Shown: one piece after another, positions 1 through 8,030 of the stretch | Position numbering within the stretch: the stretch's first letter is position 1 | How the letters are laid out: the number at the start of each line of letters is the position of its first letter | Assembly (NCBI RefSeq): GCF_900167075.1 | Contig: NZ_FUWH01000011.1 | Location: 74,455 to 138,454 of the forward strand | From: Sediminibacterium ginsengisoli | Lineage (GTDB): Bacteria; Bacteroidota; Bacteroidia; Chitinophagales; Chitinophagaceae | Length of the DNA: 64,000 nt | Reading direction: 5' to 3' | The notes under the pieces: generated by a model | Database searches by the model: none | What the model saw: only the letters and a program-made list of their open reading frames with translations | Told to the model about the DNA's origin: nothing | Program-made: the position numbers and the translations under genes

Positions 1-1691
1 GCCAATAATATAAATACAGGCTTTGATGGCCGGTCTTCAAATTTCGTAACAGTTCCTTTCAGTTTCAGGCTGGCAATACCTGTGTGAACTGTATCTGCAG
101 CCGTTGCCTTCTGCAGGCCCGCCCAGTTATACTTTCTCCAGCCTTTAACAAGTAATATTTTGTTGAGGAAATCTTTATTCTCCTGCCCAGCTCCCATCGG
201 ATCTTTCCTGAGCGGCAGATCTGCAAGCTGGTGAGCGAGATAGGTATAACTCTCAATATCTGTATTGTTGCGTGTGTCGAGCCTGCTTTCCTGTACACAG
301 GCAACGGAAAGCGTTCCGCCCGATGTATCGGTGCCCGAAGGATTCAGTTTCAGTTTCACCGTCACTTTCTGACGGGTATGATAAACAGCACTATCCGTAG
401 TAACTGAGACTTTGTCTTTCTGATCATAATGCGCGAATACCATTCTTTCTGAAACAGGCGCACCGGCCGCATCCAGCAACGTAACCGTAAGCAAGCCGCG
501 CGGAACATCTGCCAGCGGAATCTTAAAACCGCGCGCCGGTGCATTATCCAGCTCTACATCGAAGCCCGCATACAATTCTGTATAATCATGGATCATACAA
601 TACCATTTGCCGGATTGTTTTGATGAAACAGTAATGCGTAACGTATCTTCTGCAACAGCATCTGCTACATGCAGCAATGGTATGCCGGCTACCGGTTTCG
701 GCAAAGCATACGATGTATCTTTTCCAGGCAGCCGGATCGTATAATCGTTTCCGGTTTCTGCGAAAAGCGAGAATCTGCCTATTCCTTCCACATTGGTCCG
801 GAGCGTATCAATAACAATGCCATTCCTGTATAACAATGCCTGTGTATTCAACGGGGTTCCTTCCGGTGTTTTTACCTCCCAGCCTACCTGGTTGCTGAAG
901 CCCGCTACCAGGTGCCCACTTTCAGGGTAAATGCCGATGCGGGCATTATCTGTCAGCGGCAGCCGGATCTGTAATTGTTTTTTCTCATTCTTATAGTTTA
1001 CCTGTACTTTCAGCAGGTTTGATGCAGCTGTAAGATGTTTCACAGGCACAGTGATCGATGCCGAACCATAAGCATCCGTTTTGGTCTTACCGTTTATTTT
1101 CTGCCTGCCGGATCCGATGCTGTAAGTCACTACGGCATTGGCGATCAGGTTGAAGATATCTTTTGAATCCGCTTTCAGTAATACCGTTACAGAATCGGCG
1201 CTCTTCTTCGGTGCCAGTTTCAGCGAAGCAAGGAATGAAGGTGATACCATGGTTTTGATGGTAACCGGCTGCACAAACATGGCCCGCGGCTTACCGTCCT
1301 CCACCAGGTTGGTGTAAGCGACGAAGCTGTAAAAACCGGGCGGCAGCGAGTCAGGAAGGAACATATTGCCGAATGAAAATCCATCCGTCATTAAATATTT
1401 TTCTTCGGCAACCACAGCACTGTCTTCATTCCTGATAAGGGCAACGGCCATGGTATGGTTGGAATCTACGTGTACAGGCGGATGAAGGAGATAACCGGTA
1501 AACCAGGCCTGCTCGCTGTTGGTGTATATGTTCTTATCGAAATGAACGAACAGCAGGCCTTTATCGGCAGCAGCACCATACCAGCGCATTTTCTGTTCGA
1601 GCAAGGATGACCGGGCACTATTGTTTTGTGCCCATAGTCTGGTTAAGATCAACAGGAAGCAGAAAGTTATAAGCAGTTTTCGCATGGCCAT
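1..1691 (-). CDS. MG2-type exported protein, paralogue A (C-terminus beyond window)
   Basis: The frame is open from the ATG at 1691 to the window edge, so about 563 residues are visible and the C-terminus is missing. It starts with a signal peptide ending near LWAQ, followed by the macroglobulin-2-like motif FVHFDKNIYTNSEQAWFTGY. A later segment, LLVKGWRKYNWAGL, leads into a carboxypeptidase-regulatory-like stretch near the edge. It aligns almost line for line with the neighbour at 1795-4260, which lies upstream on the same strand with a 103-bp gap, so the pair is a tandem duplication. MG2 proteins of this kind are exported envelope proteins of Bacteroidota. The exact role is unknown to me and I propose none. 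Confidence 0.85.
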   Translation of the reverse strand, partial: MAMRKLLITFCFLLILTRLWAQNNSARSSLLEQKMRWYGAAADKGLLFVHFDKNIYTNSEQAWFTGYLLHPPVHVDSNHTMAVALIRNEDSAVVAEEKYLMTDGFSFGNMFLPDSLPPGFYSFVAYTNLVEDGKPRAMFVQPVTIKTMVSPSFLASLKLAPKKSADSVTVLLKADSKDIFNLIANAVVTYSIGSGRQKINGKTKTDAYGSASITVPVKHLTAASNLLKVQVNYKNEKKQLQIRLPLTDNARIGIYPESGHLVAGFSNQVGWEVKTPEGTPLNTQALLYRNGIVIDTLRTNVEGIGRFSLFAETGNDYTIRLPGKDTSYALPKPVAGIPLLHVADAVAEDTLRITVSSKQSGKWYCMIHDYTELYAGFDVELDNAPARGFKIPLADVPRGLLTVTLLDAAGAPVSERMVFAHYDQKDKVSVTTDSAVYHTRQKVTVKLKLNPSGTDTSGGTLSVACVQESRLDTRNNTDIESYTYLAHQLADLPLRKDPMGAGQENKDFLNKILLVKGWRKYNWAGLQKATAADTVHTGIASLKLKGTVTKFEDRPSKPVFILL

Positions 1692-1794
1692 GTCTGAAAG
1701 TTAGTAAGTAACATTGAAACGGATATTGGCAGCTGATTCCAAGGTACGTTATTATCATCACAAATCGTTCCTGACTTAAAAGACACCGCGATCC

Positions 1795-4260
1795 TTACCT
1801 CTGCTTTACAGTAAACGAAGCCTCGGCATGCGTTACGCCGTTTGAAGTAATACCCTGTGCCACTATCCGGAAACGGCCTGTAATATCACTCGTATAAAAA
1901 GAAAGTTCCGTTTCGCCGGCACTGTTCACAACCGTGGCATAATTCCAGTATAAGGTAGACAGGAACATCTGTTCCGACGGATCGATCTTTGTATAATCAG
2001 CCACATAAAATTCTTTGGCAGTATAAACGCCTTTTACAAACAACATGAATTTGTTTTCTTCCTTGGTTTCGATACAACCTTTATAAACGGTAGTATTGTT
2101 CATCCCCATACCATTAGGAGTCCGGTACGTTTTTCCTTCTACAGGCAAGGTTCCATAGGAATGATTCATACAATTGAGAATACCATAAGAACACACATAA
2201 TCGCCGCAGGCATTACGTCCCTGTAGCGCTGATGTAGCGTAAAGCGATCCGTCGTTTTTATTGGCCGAGACCGTAACTGTGGCAAGTGTTGCAGCTTTCT
2301 CACCGGCTTTGAGTGTCATGGAATCAGTATGCGATGCTAAAAGATAACGCTGATCATTCTGTTCATCCGGCAACCACGCGAGGAGATTCCTGTTGATTCG
2401 GGCATAGGGATCTGTTACCTGTATGGCATAATTGTTTTTATTTTTCTCGTTCACAAAGAACATCAGTTTTTTACCCGGCGTGATCACAAGATCTTCTTTG
2501 CGGATATGGAAACTGCCGTCTGCCGCGGTAATGATCAGCTGCATGGCTGAATCTGTGATAAAGGAAAGGGATAAGGGCTTTCCCGCTTCTTTTTCAAACC
2601 TGGTTACATTTCCTTTCAGTTGGAGGCTTGCGATATTTGCCAGGAGCGTGTCTGCCGCACTAACTTTTTCAAGGCCCTGCCAGTTGTACCTTCTCCAGCC
2701 CTTTACAAGCAGAATATTGTTGAGGTAATCCTTATTATCCTCTCCCGGCCCTATCGGGTCTTTACGGAATGGCAGATCGGCCAGCTGGTGATTGAGATAG
2801 CTATAGCTTTCAATATCTGTGGTATTTCTCACATCCAGCCTGTTGTCCTGCACGCAGGCAACTGACAGCATTCCGCCGGATCTTCCGGTATCTGCTGCGT
2901 TCAGCTTCAGCTTCACTGTTACTTTTTGTCGTGTGTGGTAGGCTGCACTATCGGTAACAATCGATATTTTGTCTTTCTGATCATAATGCGCAAAAGCCAT
3001 CCGTTCCGATACGGGTTTTCCGGATGCATCGAGTAATGTTACGGTAAGCAGCCCGCGCGGGATATCGGTCAGCGGCATTCTGAATCCACGTGCCGAGGCA
3101 TTATCGAGCGTTACGTCAAAACCGGCATACAGTTCTGAATAATTATGGATCATACAATGCCATGTACCTGGTTGCTTTGCAGAGATTGAAATACGCAGGG
3201 TATCACCGGCAACAGCATCCGCGATATGCAGTAAAGGTACCCCGGTTACAGGATTGGGTAATGGGTATAAGGTGTCCGGCTGGTCTTTCCTGAGCACACG
3301 GATCGAATAGCTGTTGCCTGCTTCTGCAAAAAGAGAAAAAGTTCCCAGTCCTTCGCCATTGGTTTGTACCGTATCAACCGCCACCGCGTTCCTGTACAGT
3401 AATGCCAGTGTACTGAGCGGTGTTCCTTCCGCTGTTTTCACTTCCCATGCAACGCGGTTACTCAGACCGGCTACCAGGTGACCGCTTTCGGGATAGATCC
3501 CCACACGTAATTTATTATCGGGCAACGGCAGCCTGATCTGCAATTGCTTTTTTTCGTTCTTATGATTTACCTGCACTTTCAGCAGGCTGGCGGAGGATGT
3601 AAGATGCTTCACAGGAACCGTGATCGAAGCCGCGCCATACGGATCCGTTCTGGTTTTACCACTGATTTTCTGTTTACCGGTCCCAACGCTGTAGGTCACT
3701 TCCGCATTCGAGATCAGGTTAAAGATATCTTTGGAATCTGCTTTCAGTAATACGGTGGCAGAATCGGCACTTGTTTCCGGCGCCAGTTTCAGCGAAGCGA
3801 GGAATGAAGGCGTGACCACGCTCTTGATCGTTACCGGCTGCACAAACATGGCCCTGGGCTGGCCTGCTTCCACCAGGTTGGTATAAGCTACAAAACTGTA
3901 AAAACCGGGCTGCAGCGAATCCGGCAGGAACATATTACCGAACGATAATCCATCGGCCATTAAATATTTTTCTTCGGCAACAACGACGCTGTCTTCATTC
4001 CTGATGAGTGCAACGGCCATAATATAATTGGAATCTACATGTACCGGCGGATGAAGCAGGTAACCGGTAAACCATGCCTGTTCATTATTGGTGTATACAT
4101 TCTTATCGAAATGAACGAACAGCAAGCCTTTATCGGCAGCGCCGTACCAGCGCATCTTCTGTTCAAACCGTGCAGAGCGGGTATTATTAGTATCCTGTGC
4201 CTGCAGCCCGAGCAAAGGCAACAGGAGGCAAAGTATGATAAGCAGTTTTCGCATAGCCAT
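1795..4260 (-). CDS. MG2-type exported protein, paralogue B (821 aa)
   Basis: Complete gene with signal peptide (KLLIILCLLLPLLGLQAQ, residues 4-21) and an MG2-like motif FVHFDKNVYTNNEQAWFTGY around residues 48-67. Middle beta-sandwich regions resemble alpha-2-macroglobulin modules, but no thioester GCGEQ motif is present. Around residue 550 KGWRRYNWQGLEKV precedes a carboxypeptidase-regulatory-like domain. A cysteine-rich segment follows (CGDYVC, LNC, YKGC; coding about 2070-2225). The C-terminal block has LYWN, LSFYTSDITGRF and VAQGI, which is also found in the MG2 proteins at 26801 and 57863. The start is the ATG at 4260; an in-frame ATG two codons later is also possible. It is divergent from the cupin gene and probably the first gene of a two-gene unit with paralogue A. 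Confidence 0.9.
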   Translation of the reverse strand: MAMRKLLIILCLLLPLLGLQAQDTNNTRSARFEQKMRWYGAADKGLLFVHFDKNVYTNNEQAWFTGYLLHPPVHVDSNYIMAVALIRNEDSVVVAEEKYLMADGLSFGNMFLPDSLQPGFYSFVAYTNLVEAGQPRAMFVQPVTIKSVVTPSFLASLKLAPETSADSATVLLKADSKDIFNLISNAEVTYSVGTGKQKISGKTRTDPYGAASITVPVKHLTSSASLLKVQVNHKNEKKQLQIRLPLPDNKLRVGIYPESGHLVAGLSNRVAWEVKTAEGTPLSTLALLYRNAVAVDTVQTNGEGLGTFSLFAEAGNSYSIRVLRKDQPDTLYPLPNPVTGVPLLHIADAVAGDTLRISISAKQPGTWHCMIHNYSELYAGFDVTLDNASARGFRMPLTDIPRGLLTVTLLDASGKPVSERMAFAHYDQKDKISIVTDSAAYHTRQKVTVKLKLNAADTGRSGGMLSVACVQDNRLDVRNTTDIESYSYLNHQLADLPFRKDPIGPGEDNKDYLNNILLVKGWRRYNWQGLEKVSAADTLLANIASLQLKGNVTRFEKEAGKPLSLSFITDSAMQLIITAADGSFHIRKEDLVITPGKKLMFFVNEKNKNNYAIQVTDPYARINRNLLAWLPDEQNDQRYLLASHTDSMTLKAGEKAATLATVTVSANKNDGSLYATSALQGRNACGDYVCSYGILNCMNHSYGTLPVEGKTYRTPNGMGMNNTTVYKGCIETKEENKFMLFVKGVYTAKEFYVADYTKIDPSEQMFLSTLYWNYATVVNSAGETELSFYTSDITGRFRIVAQGITSNGVTHAEASFTVKQR

Positions 4261-4471
4261 TTCAAAAGATCATGAATCAAACATCGGGCCCTTTATTTAA
4301 CAAAGCGCTTCTAAAATACGGCTTATCAGTTAAATCAGCCTTCCGGAAATGTTTTTATGCTTTTATCACATATCACTGGCGCCGGCAGCATGAGGGTTGT
4401 ATTTTGCACGCCGTTGCTGCCACATATATGCCTGGGAAACGCCGATCTATTCAGCATTCAATTCTTTTATT

Positions 4472-5023
4472 ATGGCTACAGCAGGCAAGATCATTACCAA
4501 CAGCAAAACCGGGCAAAGCATACGTTTTGTACAGACTTCATTAAGCACCGGCGGGCGTTTGCTCGAAATGGAATCCATTTACAAGCCAGGATCAGCCGAA
4601 CCACCCATGCATTATCATCCGGCCCAGGAAGAAACTTTCATGGTCTTATCGGGGGAGATCAGCGTCCGTATCAACAAGAGCACAACTGTTTATTCTGCCG
4701 GGGAGTCTTTTCATATCCCTGCCGGCGTATCTCATTCCATGTGGAATCATTCAGACCGCAATGTGCTGCTCAACTGGAAAGTTCAGCCGGCCCTTCAGCT
4801 TGAATACCTGTTTGAAACCATTTCAGGTCTTTCCAACGATAATAAAACCAACAATTCAGGCAAACCGCCGCTGTTGCAGCTGGCGCTCACCGCCAGTCAT
4901 TTTTCAAAGGAATTCCGGACAGCAAGGCCTCCTTACCGCGTTCAGCAATTTCTGTTCTGCATACTGAAACCTTTTGCTTTATTGCTGGGTTACAGGCCGG
5001 TGTATAAAAAATACCTCGACTGA
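4472..5023 (+). CDS. Cupin-domain protein
   Basis: 183-residue protein with one cupin fold. Motif 1 (MHYHPAQEETFMVLSGEI) supplies metal-ligand-like His and Glu residues, and motif 2 is HIPAGVSHSMWNH. The frame stays open upstream to 4397, but those 25 codons have no cupin similarity, so I chose the ATG at 4472, just before the conserved ATAGKI start. The C-terminal 30 residues are hydrophobic and basic (FLFCILKPFALLLGYRP), suggesting a membrane-associated tail. Substrate unknown. It is followed 60 bp later by the PhzF-like gene on the same strand. Confidence 0.85.
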   Translation: MATAGKIITNSKTGQSIRFVQTSLSTGGRLLEMESIYKPGSAEPPMHYHPAQEETFMVLSGEISVRINKSTTVYSAGESFHIPAGVSHSMWNHSDRNVLLNWKVQPALQLEYLFETISGLSNDNKTNNSGKPPLLQLALTASHFSKEFRTARPPYRVQQFLFCILKPFALLLGYRPVYKKYLD

Positions 5024-5083
5024 TCATCCCTGCAACTTGCACATGCGGTATATTCGCCGCCGGAGTTCTTAAATCCCTGAACC

Positions 5084-5875
5084 ATGAACCGATCATTTCC
5101 GATATATATTGCGGATGCATTCACTAACCGCGTTTTCGGCGGCAATCCTGCTGCAGTATGTCCGCTGGAAAGCTGGCTGCCCGCAGAAACCATGCAGCAG
5201 CTGGCTGCAGAGAATAATCTTTCTGAGACCGCTTTTTTTGTGGCAAGGACCGATGGTGCTTTCGATATCAGGTGGTTTACGCCCGAGCTTGAGATCGACC
5301 TGGCTGGTCATCCTACATTAGCTACCGCGTTCATACTTTTTACAGAACTGGGCTATGCGTCCGATACCATCGTGTTTCATTCCAAAAGCGGCGAACTGCG
5401 TGTAACGCGCAAGGGTGAGCTGCTGGAAATGAACTTCCCGGCAAGAATGCCCGTAGTCTGCGATGTTCCCGCAGAACTGCTTAACGCATTCAGCATCGCT
5501 CCTTCCAGGGTTTTGCGCTCACGTGATTATTTCCTGATTTACGACACACAGGAACAGGTGGAAAATGCAAAAGTAGATTTTCAGCAGCTCAACCAGGTGG
5601 AAACACTCGGTGTGATCATTACCGCCAGGGGAAACGATGCAGATTTTGTGTCGCGCTTCTTTGTACCCAATTCTGTGATCGGCGAAGACCCGGTAACCGG
5701 TTCTGCTCACGCAACACTGATCCCTTACTGGGGTGAAGAACTGAAACTGGAGACCATGAAAGCCCTGCAGCTTTCGAAAAGAAAAGGCGAATTGTGGTGC
5801 GGCTATCACGGAGATCGTGTTACCATAGCCGGACAGGCAGCATTATATATGAAAGGAACTTATTATCTCCCATGA
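5084..5875 (+). CDS. PhzF-family isomerase
   Basis: 263 residues covering the whole PhzF fold (two similar halves, diaminopimelate-epimerase-like). The N-terminal VDAFT-like block reads IADAFTNRVFGGNPAAVCPL. Glu48 in NLSETAF is at the catalytic-acid position of PhzF enzymes. LAGHPTLA and the second-half signature GEDPVTGSAHATL are both intact. Members isomerise or hydrolyse small acids; the substrate cannot be told, and no phenazine genes are nearby, so phenazine synthesis is unlikely. Its stop overlaps the rnhA start (ATGA), implying translational coupling. Confidence 0.92.
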   Translation: MNRSFPIYIADAFTNRVFGGNPAAVCPLESWLPAETMQQLAAENNLSETAFFVARTDGAFDIRWFTPELEIDLAGHPTLATAFILFTELGYASDTIVFHSKSGELRVTRKGELLEMNFPARMPVVCDVPAELLNAFSIAPSRVLRSRDYFLIYDTQEQVENAKVDFQQLNQVETLGVIITARGNDADFVSRFFVPNSVIGEDPVTGSAHATLIPYWGEELKLETMKALQLSKRKGELWCGYHGDRVTIAGQAALYMKGTYYLP

Positions 5876-6348
5876 GCGAACAATCATCACACCAGCTGAT
5901 CATTTATACAGACGGGGCTGCGAGAGGTAACCCCGGGCCGGGCGGCTACGGCGTTGTATTGTTATGGGGGCCGAAAAGAAAAGAATTATCTGGCGGTTAC
6001 CGCCTTACTACCAACAACCGCATGGAATTGCTGGCAGTGATCAGGGCATTGGAATCGCTCACCAAAAAAAACATTCCGCTTACCATTTATACAGACAGCC
6101 AGTATGTAGTGAACAGCGTGGAAAAAAAATGGCTCGACAACTGGATCCGTACCGATTTCAAAGGCGGCAAAAAAAACAAGGATCTCTGGATGCAATACCA
6201 CGCGCTTTCACGCCATTTCAAAATCCGTTTTGTATGGGTGAAGGGCCATGCTGACAATGCACTGAACAACCGCTGTGATGAACTGGCCACCGCTGCTGCG
6301 GATGGCAATCATTTGCTGATCGATGAAGGTTATGAAAACAGTCTCTGA
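5872..6348 (+). CDS. rnhA: Ribonuclease HI
   Basis: 158-residue type 1 RNase H that cleaves the RNA strand of RNA-DNA hybrids, needed for Okazaki primer removal and R-loop control. The catalytic residues are visible: Asp14 (YTDGAARGNPGPGG), Glu52 (NNRMELLA), Asp75 (YTDSQYV) and Asp136 (NNRCDELA), with His126 in KGHADN. The basic handle helix region WIRTDFKGGKKNKDLW is present. The frame is open back to 5794, but the ATG at 5872 overlapping the PhzF stop gives the usual length. The 3' end overlaps the next gene by 26 bp. Confidence 0.96.
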   Translation: MSEQSSHQLIIYTDGAARGNPGPGGYGVVLLWGPKRKELSGGYRLTTNNRMELLAVIRALESLTKKNIPLTIYTDSQYVVNSVEKKWLDNWIRTDFKGGKKNKDLWMQYHALSRHFKIRFVWVKGHADNALNNRCDELATAAADGNHLLIDEGYENSL

Positions 6349-6994
6349 TAAAAAAATGCTCTGCAGCTGGAGTGGCGGCAAAGACAGTTGCTTTGCGCTG
6401 ATGCAGGCTGTAAAAGAAGGTTATCAACCGGAAGTATTACTGAATGTACTGAATGAAACCGGCCTGCGTTCACGGAGCCATGGCATCCCACCTGGCTTAC
6501 TGGAACAACAGGCAATGGCTGCAGACTTACCCATTCATACCATCAGCAGCAGCTGGCAGGCCTACGAGGCACAATTCATCACTGCATTGCAATCGCTGAA
6601 AAAACAATACGATCTTTCCTATGCTGTGTTCGGCGACATCGACCTGCAACCGCACCGCGACTGGGAAGAGAAAGTATGCGCACAAGCCGAACTCCGTGCG
6701 CTATTGCCACTCTGGCAGCAAAACCGGCGCAAACTGGTACTTGAAATGATCGGCAGTGGTATCGAAGCCATGATCGTGAGCTGCAATGAAGAAATGGGTG
6801 AATCCTATTTGGGCAGAATGCTTGGGCCTTCATTACTTACAGAACTGGAAACAATGGGAATAGATGCCTGCGGCGAAAACGGAGAGTTCCATACGTTTGT
6901 GATCAACTGCCCGCTTTTCAGTTATGCTGTTCCAGTTAAAGTAACAGGTAAACAACAGCATAACGGTTACTGGTTTGCGGATCTTGCTTTGTGA
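6323..6994 (+). CDS. PP-loop ATPase, diphthine-ammonia ligase type (DUF71)
   Basis: 223 residues of the adenine-nucleotide alpha-hydrolase superfamily. The PP-loop CSWSGGKDSCFA lies at residues 14-25. HGIPPGLLEQQA, FGDIDLQPHRDWEEKVC and the C-terminal GENGEFHTFV are family blocks. In eukaryotes this family amidates diphthine on EF2. Bacteria lack diphthamide, so the bacterial substrate is unknown. It overlaps rnhA by 26 bp, so co-expression is likely. An alternative ATG exists at 6332. It ends only 3 bp from a convergent gene. Confidence 0.9.
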   Translation: MKVMKTVSDKKMLCSWSGGKDSCFALMQAVKEGYQPEVLLNVLNETGLRSRSHGIPPGLLEQQAMAADLPIHTISSSWQAYEAQFITALQSLKKQYDLSYAVFGDIDLQPHRDWEEKVCAQAELRALLPLWQQNRRKLVLEMIGSGIEAMIVSCNEEMGESYLGRMLGPSLLTELETMGIDACGENGEFHTFVINCPLFSYAVPVKVTGKQQHNGYWFADLAL

Positions 6995-6997
6995 ATG

Positions 6998-7387
6998 CTA
7001 TTCATTCACTTCCTTTTCTTTCAGTTCTGCTTCCAGCTTTTCCTTTTTCAGATCTGTTCTTATTAACGCATATAAACTCATGTAAATATTCGCAACCCAG
7101 ACCAACGCGAAACCGCTCACGAGGTAACCCCGCCAGTCAGAATACAACATCTGGAATTTTGTAATGACCAGCATCCCCATCGTTACATAATGACTGAAAC
7201 AATACTCGCAGGTAAAGAGGTAAAAGAACTTGCGGCCGAACAATGTTTTCCGTGTTTTACTGTTGCGGATGCAATAATTACGGGGTTCTTCAAATACTTT
7301 TTCGTGTGTAACGGTCCATGCAATACAGGCAATAGGTAAAGCCAGCAGAAAAAGCCATGCAGTCTGGATAGCGATCGGCATAAACAT
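6998..7387 (-). CDS. Small integral membrane protein with CxxC motif
   Basis: 129 residues, no confident family. A first membrane segment (WLFLLALPIACIAWTV) and a last one near GYLVSGFALVWVANIYMSL flank a basic region and the motif FTCEYCFSHYV. The Cys pair next to a membrane segment recalls small DUF1360-like membrane proteins, but that is only resemblance. The tail is charged and helical (DLKKEKLEAELKEKEVNE). Starts ATG at 7387; an ATG two codons later is possible. It probably shares a transcript with the META-domain gene upstream (gap 11 bp). Confidence 0.75.
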   Translation of the reverse strand: MFMPIAIQTAWLFLLALPIACIAWTVTHEKVFEEPRNYCIRNSKTRKTLFGRKFFYLFTCEYCFSHYVTMGMLVITKFQMLYSDWRGYLVSGFALVWVANIYMSLYALIRTDLKKEKLEAELKEKEVNE

Positions 7388-7398
7388 ATTTTATCTGT

Positions 7399-7824
7399 TT
7401 ACAGGGCAGCCTGTTGTTCTTTTCTTGTCCATCTGGATACAGGCGTGGTATTAATCAGGAGCACCAGTATACCATCCTGGAATTTATAACCATTCACACG
7501 CAGCAGGTTCATCACAAATTCCTTTTCATTATATCCTTCGCAAATCTTTTTGGATAACCTGATCTCTTTTGCAAAAGACAGATCGCCGTCTTTTGTTTTG
7601 AAATTTCCGCTCATGTCATTGCAACCCGTAAAACCTGTAAAGCTGCTGTTACCGGTGTTGAAGCTGATGGATGGCCTTGCACCTGCAGCTGTATCGGAAG
7701 GCAGTACGGGTTGCAATACCCATGTACCTGAAAGTGTAGGCTGTTGTGCGAATGAGTGCATCCCTGAAAATAACATCATCAGCAGGCCTGTAAGGTATTT
7801 TATGTATCGGTTACTGCATTTCAT
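7399..7824 (-). CDS. META-domain protein (HslJ-like)
   Basis: 141 residues from the ATG at 7824. The frame is open to 7899, but only the later start places a signal peptide (YLTGLLMMLFSGMHSFAQQ) at the N-terminus. The mature part is one META domain: LSGTWVLQ, then the hallmark GCNDMSGNF and FAKEIRLSKKICEGYNEKE. HslJ relatives are envelope proteins linked to stress or antibiotic tolerance; no specific function can be assigned here. It is divergent from the receptor gene at 8031. Confidence 0.88.
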   Translation of the reverse strand: MKCSNRYIKYLTGLLMMLFSGMHSFAQQPTLSGTWVLQPVLPSDTAAGARPSISFNTGNSSFTGFTGCNDMSGNFKTKDGDLSFAKEIRLSKKICEGYNEKEFVMNLLRVNGYKFQDGILVLLINTTPVSRWTRKEQQAAL

Positions 7825-8030
7825 AATCAATGCTTTATCTGACATAATTGCCCTTTGCAAAAACCGTGCGAACCAGGTGTAGCAGCCTTTCCCCAGCACG
7901 GCATAAGAACGGGATTAGAATTTTTATTTTACCGGTTTATAGCGCCCGTTCACCCCATCCATCCCACCCTTCCGGCAAAAAGTATACCCTGCTGGCATAT
8001 ATATTGAGTGAGGACGCAGGAACAATAGCT

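Noticed and set aside
5084..5875. Phenazine biosynthesis from the PhzF-like gene
   Set aside because: No other phenazine genes nearby; PhzF-like isomerases are widespread with other substrates.
7848..8030. Longer start for the receptor at 8031
   Set aside because: The added residues place the signal peptide inside the protein.
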